Assembly: GCA_028386065.3 (NCBI GenBank)
Contig: JAKUCV010003227.1
Span: 81,303 to 145,302 of the forward strand
Source: Turnera subulata
Taxonomy: Eukaryota; Streptophyta; Magnoliopsida; Malpighiales; Passifloraceae
Length of the DNA: 64,000 bases
Direction: 5' to 3'
Position 1 is the stretch's first letter; each line of letters starts with the position of its first letter. A program made the translations under genes and the position numbers. The notes beneath the pieces are model-generated. The model saw only the letters and a program-made list of their open reading frames with translations, made no database searches and had not been told where the DNA came from. Shown piece by piece: positions 10,556 through 21,057 of the stretch.

Positions 10556-12394
10556 TCAAAGTCGGTGAACAGTAACGTCGGTGAACAGTAAAGTCGGTGA
10601 ACAGTAACGTCGGTGAACAGTGACGTCGGTGAACAGTGACGTCGGTGAACAGTGACGTCGGCTCCTCCTTGAACTCCAAGTCTTGGCGCCGCCTTTCTTA
10701 TTACTAGATGGACTAGGATTTAATTGAGCCCAAATAATAAAATAACTTTCTCCAGCTAGATTGTCATTGTGGGCCCCACTCTTCTCCAAGCTTATTCTCC
10801 ATCTCTTCTTGAATTTCTTGTGAGAACGAATCTTGGACATGATTCTAAAAGTGAGCTTGTGATGATGAACTTTGAGCTTGTTAGAATACATCCAAGTTCC
10901 TTGCTTGTCGTTATTGCTTCCTCCATTGTCGCCTTGGCGTGCATTATTCTTCCAGTCTCTAAGCTTGCCTAGGTGATTTGCATCATTCCCTCCCTCCTCA
11001 AAACGATTCGTCCTCGAATCGATACCTACAAAATCAATTGGAGGAAATTTAGCAATATCGAAAGTAGTACGAACACTATACTCACCTTGCGAACCAATCA
11101 TTATGCACAAAGGACCAAGCTTCAAGCTTCTAGCTTCGCCTCCCGGATCAAGCAACATGCAAGTAGCAATAATTTGTTCCTTCCAAAACAATAACTCAGA
11201 AGTATGCATAACAAGTAATTTATGTGGATGAAAACCAATAAAGTAAGAATTTAAATTACTCATCATGTTATCCAATTTAGGCATTAAAGTCATAGAAAAG
11301 GAACTTAAAACCTGATGCTCCCTTTTGATTGTAATCGGCGCCCTATGTATAGAACCTTCTTCTCCTAGGGCCGGCAATCTTTTAGGACAAGCATCTTTAG
11401 GAACCTGCAAAAGAAACACATCACATCTAGAAAGACAAGGGTTAAGGTTAGCTTTAAACCAAGCTTCCTTGTATAAGAGTACAAACAAACTCTTCTTTTC
11501 CTCATATTCAACCCTCACTTCTCTCTCATTTGAGCCTTTTAACACAATTTCTTTTGAGGCTTCTTTTATCTCTTTTCTTCTCTCACTCTCGGCTTCCTCT
11601 TTCTTTTCTTCTCTTTTATTTTCTTTTGAACTCTCCTCTCCTTTTGCAAGGCTCTCAGCCTTCCTCTCTAGCTCACCTTTTGCAAGGCTCTCAGCCTTCC
11701 TCTCTTTCTCACTAGTGTTACAAGATTCGGCCTCTTTCTCCTTCTGCCATGCCTCCACACTCCTCTTCACATGCATTTGATCTTCATAAACTTCCTTTGG
11801 AGACAAGGGTGCAAGTGAAACTCTCCTTTCTCCCATGGTAAAAGAATACCAATTCTTGAACCCATCATGCACAACTCTTCTATCATATTTCCAGGGTTTA
11901 CCAAACAACAGATGACACGTATCCATAGGCACAACATCACACAATGCTTGGTCAAAATATCGGCCAATGGAAAAAGGAACAAGGACTTGTTTGATTACCT
12001 CGATTTCTCCCATATCATTCTTCCTTTGTAACTTGTAAGGTTTAGGATGCTTTTGCCATGCCAATCCCATGCGATCCACTAGCATTGAACTAACCATATT
12101 GGTGCAGCTTCCTCCATCAATAATCAAGCTACATGCTTTGTCATTCACCAAGCATCTTGTTTGGAAAATATTCGCCCTTTGACCAACACCATCTTCCTTG
12201 AGTTGAGCATTCAGCACACGCCTAGTATCAGGCAGTTCTTCCTCTCTTGGCGCCACCCTTGCAATAGAAAGCTCTTGAATGGATTGTGCTTGCCGATCCA
12301 TTTTAGCATTCATCTCAGCAAGTTGCTGAAATAACCTCTCTATGGTCTCCATGGTTACGGGCGTCCCCTCACCAGAATTACTCCCTCCAGACAT
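10556..12394 (-). CDS. gypsy-A gag/protease-like open frame, 612 codons
   Basis: One uninterrupted frame from the ATG at 12394. Residues 1-45 look like a gypsy Gag N-terminus with a likely coiled coil (METIERLFQQLAEMNAK). Residues about 60-180 are retropepsin-like, with IIDGGSCTN at 91-99 and the C-terminal pattern LLFGKPWKYDRR. Residues about 205-300 are a highly charged Lys/Glu-rich stretch containing a repeated KAESLAKGE. A pol-linker segment (FVLLYKEAWF) follows, then about 100 residues I do not recognise, then a tail like the end of gypsy integrase (DSRTNRFEEGGND). Residues from about 470 are translated from the LTR and are probably not natural coding sequence. Capsid, zinc knuckle, RT, RNase H and most of integrase are absent. 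It could be a non-autonomous element keeping a useful protein, or a deletion product that has not yet decayed. Confidence 0.7.
   Translation of the reverse strand: MSGGSNSGEGTPVTMETIERLFQQLAEMNAKMDRQAQSIQELSIARVAPREEELPDTRRVLNAQLKEDGVGQRANIFQTRCLVNDKACSLIIDGGSCTNMVSSMLVDRMGLAWQKHPKPYKLQRKNDMGEIEVIKQVLVPFSIGRYFDQALCDVVPMDTCHLLFGKPWKYDRRVVHDGFKNWYSFTMGERRVSLAPLSPKEVYEDQMHVKRSVEAWQKEKEAESCNTSEKERKAESLAKGELERKAESLAKGEESSKENKREEKKEEAESERRKEIKEASKEIVLKGSNEREVRVEYEEKKSLFVLLYKEAWFKANLNPCLSRCDVFLLQVPKDACPKRLPALGEEGSIHRAPITIKREHQVLSSFSMTLMPKLDNMMSNLNSYFIGFHPHKLLVMHTSELLFWKEQIIATCMLLDPGGEARSLKLGPLCIMIGSQGEYSVRTTFDIAKFPPIDFVGIDSRTNRFEEGGNDANHLGKLRDWKNNARQGDNGGSNNDKQGTWMYSNKLKVHHHKLTFRIMSKIRSHKKFKKRWRISLEKSGAHNDNLAGESYFIIWAQLNPSPSSNKKGGAKTWSSRRSRRHCSPTSLFTDVTVHRRYCSPTLLFTDVTVHRL
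10561..10661. repeat. 16-bp tandem array next to the TATA box
   Basis: Six perfectly spaced 16-bp units (plus strand GTCGGTGAACAGTAAC, last bases AC, AA or AC after A or G) from 10561 to 10656, plus a partial unit. Related LTRs at 36356-36387, in 40699-41525 and in 48726-49558 have only two units at the same place. Confidence 0.95.
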
Positions 12395-13189
12395 GATGTG
12401 ATACCTGCAAGAAACTGATTAGTAATAAAAGCTCCTCACGTGTATCCCTCGTGTTTGTCTCTCGTGGCAATTGATGGAACACTCGCCTTTTACCTCTCCT
12501 GAAATCTCACTTTGTTTATTCTTTGGGACTAGTAAATCTTATCAAATAACAAACAACCTGCAACACTTCAAGAAAGAGTCAACGAATTCCTAATCAAGAA
12601 GTAAGACAATTCGATTCTAGAGGCAAGATAACTCCTGAAAGATAAGATAGTCACACACAAGAACAAGATAATGTATGTGAAGAATATTGTAGTAATTGAA
12701 CAATAAGACACAAAGATTGCTCAATTCGATAGGCTGAAATAAAAGAACACAACAAATCAGCAGAATCAAAGAAAGTTACCCAACTAGATACCCTAACAAC
12801 CTGCGGAAAGTATCCCAATCAAGCAAATTCCTGCAATTCAAAACAAACACTTGCCGAATTCCTTCAATCACCAAGTCGATTTCAATATATTTCTCTCTTC
12901 TTTTTTTTTTTTTTTAATTTTGCTGCCACCAATCGATTTCCACCAACAATAAAAACAATCAACTCAAGACACTCCAAATCGATTACACAATCAAATCGCA
13001 ACAACCTTTTTTTTTTATATATATATATATACTAATGAAATCGACTACTACCCAAATAAAAAGAAAAGAAATCGATTTTTTTTTTTTTGTATTTCGGCAA
13101 CGCAACAAAGAACACAAGAACGGAAAACTAATTTGCAGAAATTAAAGGGATACGTAGTTGAAATTGATACCTAGGCTCCGCTACCAAGA
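12395..13189 (-). other. gypsy-A 5' untranslated region and primer site
   Basis: Between the frame start at 12394 and the 5' LTR. It contains A/T homopolymer and TA-rich runs (12900-12915, 13012-13031, 13077-13089) and no coding signal. The primer site TTGGTAGCGGAGCC (minus strand) lies at about 13174-13187. Confidence 0.75.
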
Positions 13190-14090
13190 TGATACGGCAA
13201 CACTACCAGAACAAAGCTAGATAGCACCTCCGAATCAATCGAGTCACCAAGATCAGAAATCAATTCAACCAAAAGCTTTAGTGATTACCTCTATCACCTC
13301 AAAACACAACAAAGGCGTTAAGCAACAATAGAGTAATAAACACAAGGAATCTTGTAAACGCCACAAGCAATTCAATTACTTGATAAGTAAACACAATCCC
13401 TAAAATAAACAAGAGAGAAATCCATCTAACTTGCAAAACAAGGTTTAAGAGAACCTCCAACTTTATTAGCAAAATAGCTATCAATAAACAATATTCATCA
13501 TCCCTCCAAATATGAACCCCAAGGGTCTTATTTATACTAGTCTAATACTAAACCCTAATGGACTTGGACTTGTAACTAAAATAATAAAACAAAATAAAAC
13601 GACTTTATGTTACTATTCACGCGGGTACTATTCACGTGAACAGTAACCCTAACTCCAAAGTGGATTGGATTTGTAATTCCAATTCCCTAATGGACTAGGC
13701 TTTATAAATAAAAATAAACCCAACTTAAATAACTAAAGCCTAACAATTAATGGCCCAAATAATAAATAACACCAAGCCGAAATTATAATCCATAAATAAT
13801 AAAATTCGGCTAAACTAAAATAATAAAAATAATTGATGTCGACATGGGCCCCACTTTCTCCAGCTAGATTGTCATTGTGGGCCCCACTCTTCTCCAAGCT
13901 TATTCTCCATCTCTTCTTGAATTTCTTGTGAGAACGAATCTTGGACATGATTCTAAAAGTGAGCTTGTGATGAACTTTGAGCTTGTTAGAATACATCCAA
14001 GTTCCATGCTTGTCGTTATTGCTTCCTCCATTGTCGCCTTGGCGTGCATTATTCTTCCAGTCTCTAAGCTTGCCTAGGTGATTTGCACCA
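13190..14090 (-). repeat. gypsy-A 5' LTR, divergent core
   Basis: A 901-bp LTR, TG/CA-bounded. The parts near both ends match 10211-10985, but about 13405-13855 does not: it lacks the six 16-bp units and instead carries a few related TACTATTCACG-type motifs near 13610-13645. The TSD beside it matches that beside the left LTR. Confidence 0.88.
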
Positions 14091-14340
14091 TATGCTATAT
14101 GTGATGTGGCTAGATCATGATTGTATAAGCAACATAACTTGATCATAGTTTATTATGCTTATGTTGATAGTATGTTTAAACTAGATCATTATGATTCTCA
14201 TATATGTGATATGTTGAAGTCGGATCCGTCAAAGGTGTTTGACAACAAGTTCTTGATTGGTATATGATATCAATCAAAGTGTGTTTTCGGTAGAAAGTCG
14301 AATGAGTTCGACAAGGTTGATTGAATGGTATATGATACCA

Positions 14341-14795
14341 AAACATCGATGTTTAAGATGTAAACATCGATGTTCTCTTTGGTAGATAATCCACCGAGGG
14401 GTTCAAACATCAATGTTTAAGTTCAAACATAGATGTTCAAGGTCAAAACATCGATGTTTAAGATGTAAACATCGATGTTCTGAACATTCGGCCAATGTTT
14501 GGAGTTCCAGAAACTTTAAACATCGATGCTTAAGGGTTAAACATCGATGTTCTGGAATCCAGAAACTTTAAACATCGATGTTTAAGTGTCAACATCGATG
14601 TTTTGGAATTCTGAAACTCCAAACATCGATGTTCATGACCAAACATCGATGTTTTGAGATTCTGCCAACTTACTTGAAGTTCCAGAATTCTCAAACCTCG
14701 ATGTTCTAGGGGTAAACATCGATGTTCTAAAATTCTTCAAAATAGTTTGGAATTCCATAGCATATGATGTTCTATGTTCTCAAGCATCGATGTTC
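14341..14795. repeat. paired-palindrome array ACATCGATGT, copia-3 leader
   Basis: About 15 copies of ACATCGATGT or close variants, 10 exact by my count. Start spacings are mostly 20-21 bp within pairs (14343/14364, 14407/14427, 14448/14469, 14520/14541, 14572/14592, 14623/14643, 14695/14716) with larger gaps between pairs. The arrangement matches that of the copia-1 leader although the sequence between the palindromes differs. Confidence 0.9.
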
Positions 14796-14880
14796 TAGCA
14801 GCTTATATTGCATATGATGCATGGTTATTGTAGATGCGATCTATAATATGTTAATTACATGCATGTTATGTATGGAATGA

Positions 14881-15069
14881 GCACTCATCTTTGCTTAGAT
14901 CAACACTTGGTAGGTTTGCCAAAGCAAAGTGCCAATATTTATCCTAGCAAGATGCTAAATATTAAGTTCCTCATGTGTTGCCTTCCATTGATAAGCACTC
15001 ATCTGTGCTTAGATCAACACTTAGTAGGTTTGCCAATACAAAGTGCCAATGTTTATCATAGCAAGGTGC
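14881..15069. repeat. partial tandem duplication in copia-3 leader (period 114 bp)
   Basis: About 75 bp starting GCACTCATCT at 14881 recur at 14995 with a few differences. The copia-1 leader has this segment once (about 2200-2270, minus strand). Confidence 0.85.
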
Positions 15070-15429
15070 AATGGGATAATTGTCATATCCAAATTGCTTA
15101 TTGTGGGTTGAACTTAACTAAGTCATCTCAATATGATTGGAGAATTAGAGGCAAAGAGTTGAGATAAGTCTATGAGATAGACAAGAACAAGAGTTGTTCA
15201 CTCAACTATCCAAGAGTTACATGAGATGTAATTGATAAAGAGTTGTCTACCTAAATAACTATGATATAAGCGATTAGCCAAAGCTAACTTATCTTGTAGT
15301 GAAATATGGATGTTGGCCTACTCATTATCATCTTGATTTGTATAGTGGGAGTATAATTTAATAAAATTCCTTGTTAAATGATTGTATACATGTCTTTGAT
15401 TTGTGTGAATTGATCATTGTAGAATTATC

Positions 15430-17526
15430 ATGGCACAAAACACAAGTACTATATCATTGCGATCAGTCATTGAGAACGAAAAACTGAATGGGAATAATTT
15501 CCTTAGGTGGCATGTAATTTGAGGATAGTCCTCAAGCAAGAAAAGAAGTTGTATGTCCTTGAGGGGCCTGTTCCTGTTGAACCGGCACCTAATGCTCATA
15601 AGGCAGAAAAAGATGCTTACAAGAAGCATGTTGATGAAGCATTGGATGGTGCATGCCTTATGCTTGTCATTATGGACTCTGAGCTTCAGAAGCAACATGA
15701 GAACTTGGGTGCTTTCGATATGATCGAACACCTGAAAATGCTCTTTGAAGAGCAAGCCAGGCAGGAGAGGTATGAGACCTCAAAGGCATTATTCCAATGC
15801 AAGATGGCTGAGTCATCACCTGTTAGACCTCATGTGCTCAAAATGGTTGGATACATTGAGAGCCTTGAGGGGCTGGGTTTTCCTTTGCAAAGAGAGTTGC
15901 TGTTGATCTAGTCCTGCAATCGTTGCCAGATAGTTATAGCCAATTTGTCATGAATTTAAACATGAATCTTCTTGACAAATCTTTGTCTGAGTTGCTTAAC
16001 ATGTTGGGAACAGTTGAGCAACAGATGAAGGCTAATAAATCCAACAATATTTTAATGGTTGGAAATGGCAAAGGAAAGGGAAAAGCCAAGTTTAGCAAGA
16101 AGAAGAAATGTGCCAAAAAGTTTGGTTCATGTGCATCTTCTTCTCCACATGTGCTGAAATCCAAAGGTGGTGTTGCAAAGGAAGGACAATGTTTCCATTG
16201 CAAGAAACCTGGCCATTGGAAACGTAACTGCCCTATTTACCTTGAGGAGGTGAAGAAAGAGAAGGGAAGTAAGACTTCCGCTTCAGGTATTCATGTTATA
16301 GAAGCTAATATTTCTATTTCTGCATCATGGGTATTAGATACCAGAAGTGGTTCTAACATTTGTGTAAATGTGCAGGATCTGAGAAAGAGTAGAAGATTCG
16401 CAAAGGATGAAGTGGGCCTGCGTGTTGGAAAGGGAGCAAGAGTTATTATCTATCTTTACCGAGTGGTTTGGTTTTGAAACTTCATGACTGTTATTATGTA
16501 CCTACTATAAGTAGGAATTTGATTTCTGTTTCTTGTCTGGACAAGAAGGGTTTTTCATTCGTAATAAAGAACAACTGTTGTTCTATTTATTGAATAATAT
16601 TTATTATGGTGGTGCATATTTAAGCAATGGTTTGTACGTTCTAAACCGAGAAACCCCAATCTATAACATTAACTTGAAGAAGGTTAAATTAAACGATTCT
16701 AATACGACCTATCTCTGGCATTGTCGTTTGGGCCATATAAACGAGACTCGTATTTCTAAACTCCATAAGAATGGGCTTTTAGACTCATTTTATTTTGAAT
16801 CTTATGAGACATGTGAGTCATGTTTATTGGGCAAAATGACGAAGGCTCCTTTTGCCAGTAAAGGTGAAAGGGCTTCAGACTTGTTAGGCCTTATAGATTC
16901 TGATGTATGTGGGCCTATGTCAACACAGGCTAGAGGTGGATTTCAGTACTTCATTACATTTACTAATGATTATAGTAGATATGGCTATGTGTATCTTATT
17001 AAGCACAAGTCAGAGTCTTTTGAAAAGTTCAAAGAATTCAAGAATGAAGTACAGAATCAACTTGGTAAGAGTATTAAAATGCTTTGATCTGATCGAGGAG
17101 GTGAATACTTAGACTGAGAATTTCTTGATCATCTAAAGGAATGTGGTATAGTATCACAACTTACTCCATCAGGTACACCTCAATGGAATGGTGTATCTGA
17201 AAGGAGAAATAGAACTCTGTTAGACATGGTTCGTTCTATGACGAGTCAAGCTGACCTTCCTTCTCCATTTTGGGGATATGCTTTATTGACTGCTGCCTTT
17301 ACACTTAACCGTGTTTCATCTAAATTGGTTGAATAGACACCATATGAGCTGTGGATTGAGAAACGTCCCAATTTGTCTTTTTTGAAGATTTGGGGTTGTG
17401 AGGCTTACGTAAGACGTCAAGCATCAGACAAACTCGGCCCTAAATCTGACAAGTGCCTTTTTGTTGGATATCCTAAAGAAACTAAAGGATATTATTTCTA
17501 TAATCCCATAGAGTAAAAAGTGTTTG
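15430..17526 (+). pseudogene. copia-3 gag-pol, part 1 (Gag, protease, integrase)
   Basis: First part of the copia-3 polyprotein, closely similar to copia-2. Gag starts at 15430; a small deletion near 15513 and another near 15898 shift the frame. The zinc knuckle CFHCKKPGHWKRNC lies near 16192-16235. The protease motif reads WVLDTRSGSN, with D-T-R as in copia-2. A small deletion near 16443 and the same post-protease frame break as copia-2 (stop near 16590) follow. Integrase at 16533-17087 contains DVCGPMS; a stop replaces the Arg of the RSDRGGEY motif at about 17086. The sequence stops at 17526, in the middle of integrase C-terminal sequence, where the giant-LTR element is inserted, and resumes at 26136. 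Confidence 0.93.
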
Positions 17527-19739
17527 TGAAACGCCCGTGTCCCAATTTATTAATATAAGTTATAAATTAATTATAGATTGACCAAATTGCCCTTATCATT
17601 TCCAGGACACCCGTATCCCAAACTATCCATTAAAGAATGTATAACATGTGAAGAGACCAAAATGTCCTTCTTCCTGGGATACAATATCAACATAATAATC
17701 AATGAACATTTATACAACAAATTACACAACAACGAGTTTGCAGCGGAAGACTATACATTTGATAACATGTATGCAGAGAACTCTATGGATCCGACCCGAG
17801 GAGAGGAAAGCACCGCCACCTGCTGATATGCTCTTCTGATCATCGATCAGCTAACCTGTGTAAAACTGTGAGGGGGTGAGACCAACCACTGTCTCACCAC
17901 AAACAAATAAACCAATAATATACGATTACAAATCAACTACAAGTACACCGGCATTAAACAACAACAACCACAATACACAGAGCAGGACATCATCAGACTA
18001 CAAACCATCACTTGTCATTACTTACATTATTATCTTTGTTATTAGGTTTAAATATTTTATTAAGGTCCTCTACTGTGTGCGTCGAGCTCGGTCCCGTCTG
18101 ATCAGACAACCAGGCATAAGCCCAAATAAACCAGGCACGAAGCCCAAACATATCCATAGAGAGAGAGAGACAGAGAGAAAGAGGGAGGTAGAAAGGGGGA
18201 GGTAGAAGGAGGGAGGTAGAACCGGTCATAACAGACCCATATGCTAAACGCATAAAATCCCGAGGGGTATCACTTCCCGCTCGAACCAACCAGTCAACAG
18301 CCCCACAGTAGAATTATTATAGTATGTTATTCTCAGTAACGTTTTAAGAGTTGTACCATAAGTTATGATCAAACAGTGTTGTGTGGATTTAATATATTAT
18401 TCTCAAGTCCGGGCCCCAGCCCATAGTCCACCACACAAACCACAAATATATATCTCATGTGTTTATCATAACCAAACAAGTCATGCTAGACAGGCACAAT
18501 ACAACACATCAGACAACAGGTCACATAATCAGGCACACCACGTCATAGGTATCATCAACATGATTCACTTTGCAAATAGCAACATCAGCACAACAGGCAA
18601 GCATGCATACAATATTCAAGACCAAACAAATAATACCACTTTATATACCAAGACAATGAACCGAGCATTGTAGGCAGTAATGCATACAAAGGTTTATAAG
18701 CCCTCACCTGGGCCATATCAATTGTCTTTAATAGCAACACCTAGTCCTGCCTCATCCATGTTTGATCCTATATTGGTACCAGATACCATCACATATAATG
18801 TATAACAGGAATGACTTGAAGTGCGTACATGTCAAGTGTTTAACTACATCAAGTTCATCGGCAATAACCCCTAACCCAACACAATATATAAAATGGACGA
18901 AGATCTAAGCCCGATTAAGTTCATGAAATTCATTAGAAGGCTGGAACCATTTTAGACCCATTCTAAATCAAGTTAAATGAAAAACCAAGAGTACAAACCA
19001 TGACCTGAAAGCCGGAAAACAAACATAGTTAACTATAAGGCCCATGTGATCATAGCCTATATTATCACATGTATATCTATATATATATACGAGATCTATG
19101 CCCAGGTGTCAAGATTTAGTCAATTGACTTATTAGTCATGCACTGAGACAAATTAGGTAATGTCGGCAACTAAGGGAGACAAGGACTACTAGTGTGTAAG
19201 TGTTCACAAAATGCCAACTCAAGGAACTGGTGGTAACATAAATAAGTGGACAAACACACAAATTTTATTATAGTATAACCAATTCTTTCCCACCAAATAA
19301 GCATTCTGCTGCACGGTTTACATCAAAGTTTACTTGTAAATGCGGAACTATTATTATTACCATAGTTTTCTTTTGACACCAGAATCAAATTCCCTATTAT
19401 AGTACCCAAGGACATAATAATCTAACTCTATTTGAATAAAGGCAACAACGCTAGATATCCAAATCCAGCATGACTTAAGGCATCTTATTATCTCATTGGT
19501 AACCAACCGTCCTTGTAAACAAATTAAAATCTTCCAGTCAATTGCTACGACGTGTCCATGGCCTATCATAGCAACTTGGACAGAACAGTGGCTTATTGGA
19601 AAAACAAACCCATGTGCAATGCACTAAAGCGGACATGATACATACAACACCATGCCAAAGTGCTTCCAGGGAATTTAGCACCAAAGAAACAGCCTTTAGT
19701 TCATGTTCCTTTACCACCAAAGGCACAATATATATACAA

Positions 19740-19743
<4 letters not shown>

Positions 19744-19785
<42 letters not shown>
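19744..19785. repeat. (TA)n microsatellite in giant LTR
   Basis: TA run; the equivalent run in the other LTR (24810-24862) is about ten bases longer. Confidence 0.97.
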
Positions 19786-19789
<4 letters not shown>

Positions 19790-20805
19790 TCTGTATATAT
19801 ATTCAATGAATCAACTCATGCCTACAAGACTGGTAATTGCAAAATGTCGTATTGTCACTGAACCAGCAAGATACTTTGCAACATGTATAATTTCAAAATT
19901 GTCAGTGTAGCATGATTGACACCAAACCCAGCAAAATACCACAACACAAAGGCCATGAAACATCAAACGAGTCTGGAATGATTCGTGAGTGTAGGATGCT
20001 TACCCGGAACACAGACCCGGTTGCAACCTGAGACACAAAAAGAAAACCCACTACCGATGGGTAGCAAACCGACCTCCACACTGCCGCCCGTCACCATCAA
20101 CAGCCACTCCCGTCGCCATAACCATCACCAAGCACGACACAGCCACAACAACAACAAACACAAGTAAATCAAAGAGTCCAGAAATCAACACCAGCAAGGG
20201 AAGAGGAAGGGAAGCCGGAAACTCTTACCGGAACAACCCTCACTGCCAAGAACAGTCTGAACACCCACGGAAACCACACACCAACAAAGTAACAATTCGT
20301 CAACTTAGCACCCAACCTCGACGACGAAGATGCCTCAGCCTCACGCTTGAGTTGTCACGAAATTCCCCTTCACAGGTTCCCTACAGAAGATGGCGTCCTT
20401 AGTGATGGCGGCGGCACGGGGAAAGGAGAAGGAAGATAAATCGCAGCAACGGCGGCGGCACGATGCGACGGCGAGAGGAGGAAGACGAAGTGATGATGAT
20501 GGCGAGAGGAAAAACTGGGCGGCGGCAGCTTGAGTGATAGAGAAGAGGATTTGAGAAAGAAAAGCAGGCAAAAGGGAGCATGGAGGTGAGCCGTCGGGAG
20601 AGAAAGAGAAGAAAGAAAAGAAAAGAGAGGGGAGAGAGAGAAAGAGATGGATTATAAACCCCAAGCTAACCCTAAAGCCCAGCCAGCTCTCGAAACAGCG
20701 TCGTTTTGGTCATCAAAACGGCATCGTTTCGCCCTCCTCAAGTCGCAGGTCAACGCGCCCATCTCCCTTGGTCAAACGCAACCCTTTTATTCTTTACCTT
20801 TCCCT

Positions 20806-20821
20806 GAAACTACGTAGTTTC
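20806..20821. promoter_or_regulatory. 16-bp perfect palindrome in giant LTR
   Basis: GAAACTACGTAGTTTC reads the same on both strands. It recurs at 25882-25897 and, as AAAACTACGTAGTTTT, in the related LTR at 44529-44544. The role as a regulatory site is inferred only from conservation. Confidence 0.6.
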
Positions 20822-21057
20822 GGACCAAACTACATCAAGATTTGTGCTCCACTCCGAAACACAGTAAAATTCCAAAAGAACTCCATAGAAGTATTAATTT
20901 CAACTTAAAACTAAGATTTCCAAGGAAAATAAATTACAAGTATAAATTTTCTTGATCAAAAATCCCGAAAATTTTACAAGGGTAAAATTGGAATTTAAAT
21001 TCCAAAAATTTGAAAATTCCATAAAAAAATTAAATACCGAAAATTCGGGGCGTTACA

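Larger units (their letters stand above)
10211..10985 (-). repeat. gypsy-A 3' LTR
   Basis: A 775-bp LTR; on the minus strand it begins TGATGCAAATCACC and ends TTGCCGTATCA. It contains six 16-bp tandem repeats just upstream of a TATAAATA box. The outer ends match the LTR at 13190-14090, but the middle does not. Confidence 0.9.
10211..14090 (-). mobile_element. gypsy-A, non-autonomous Ty3/gypsy element nested in the copia-3 leader
   Basis: A minus-strand LTR element of 3880 bp flanked by the 5-bp duplication TATGC (10206-10210 and 14091-14095). LTRs lie at 10211-10985 (3') and 13190-14090 (5'). The primer site TTGGTAGCGGAGCC (minus strand) abuts the right LTR, and a polypurine tract (GAGGAGGGAGGGAA on the minus strand) abuts the left one. 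The internal region is about 2.2 kb and carries one open frame without RT, RNase H or an integrase core. The copia-3 leader continues on both sides, so this is a clean insertion. The two LTRs agree at their ends but differ in their middles. Confidence 0.92.
14091..15429 (+). other. copia-3 untranslated leader, distal part
   Basis: Continuation of the copia-3 leader after gypsy-A, up to the gag ATG at 15430. It holds the second ACATCGATGT array (14341-14795) and a partial tandem duplication (14881-15069). It ends with the same 85 bases that precede the copia-2 gag. Confidence 0.88.
17527..21057 (-). repeat. giant LTR, left (3') copy
   Basis: A 3531-bp LTR, TGAAACGCCCG ... GGGGCGTTACA on the plus strand. 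It contains a GA-rich tract (about 18158-18220), a TA microsatellite (19744-19785) and the 16-bp palindrome at 20806-20821. Short frames within it occur in both LTR copies simply because the LTR is duplicated. Confidence 0.95.

Noticed and set aside
10973..11780. Plus-strand frames including a Ser/Phe-rich 151-codon one
   Set aside because: They lie antisense to the gypsy-A frame and mirror its Lys/Glu-rich repeat.
17876..18673. Conserved frames of about 100 codons that recur at 22941-23738
   Set aside because: Conservation is explained by the two copies being LTRs of one element; there is no independent coding evidence.
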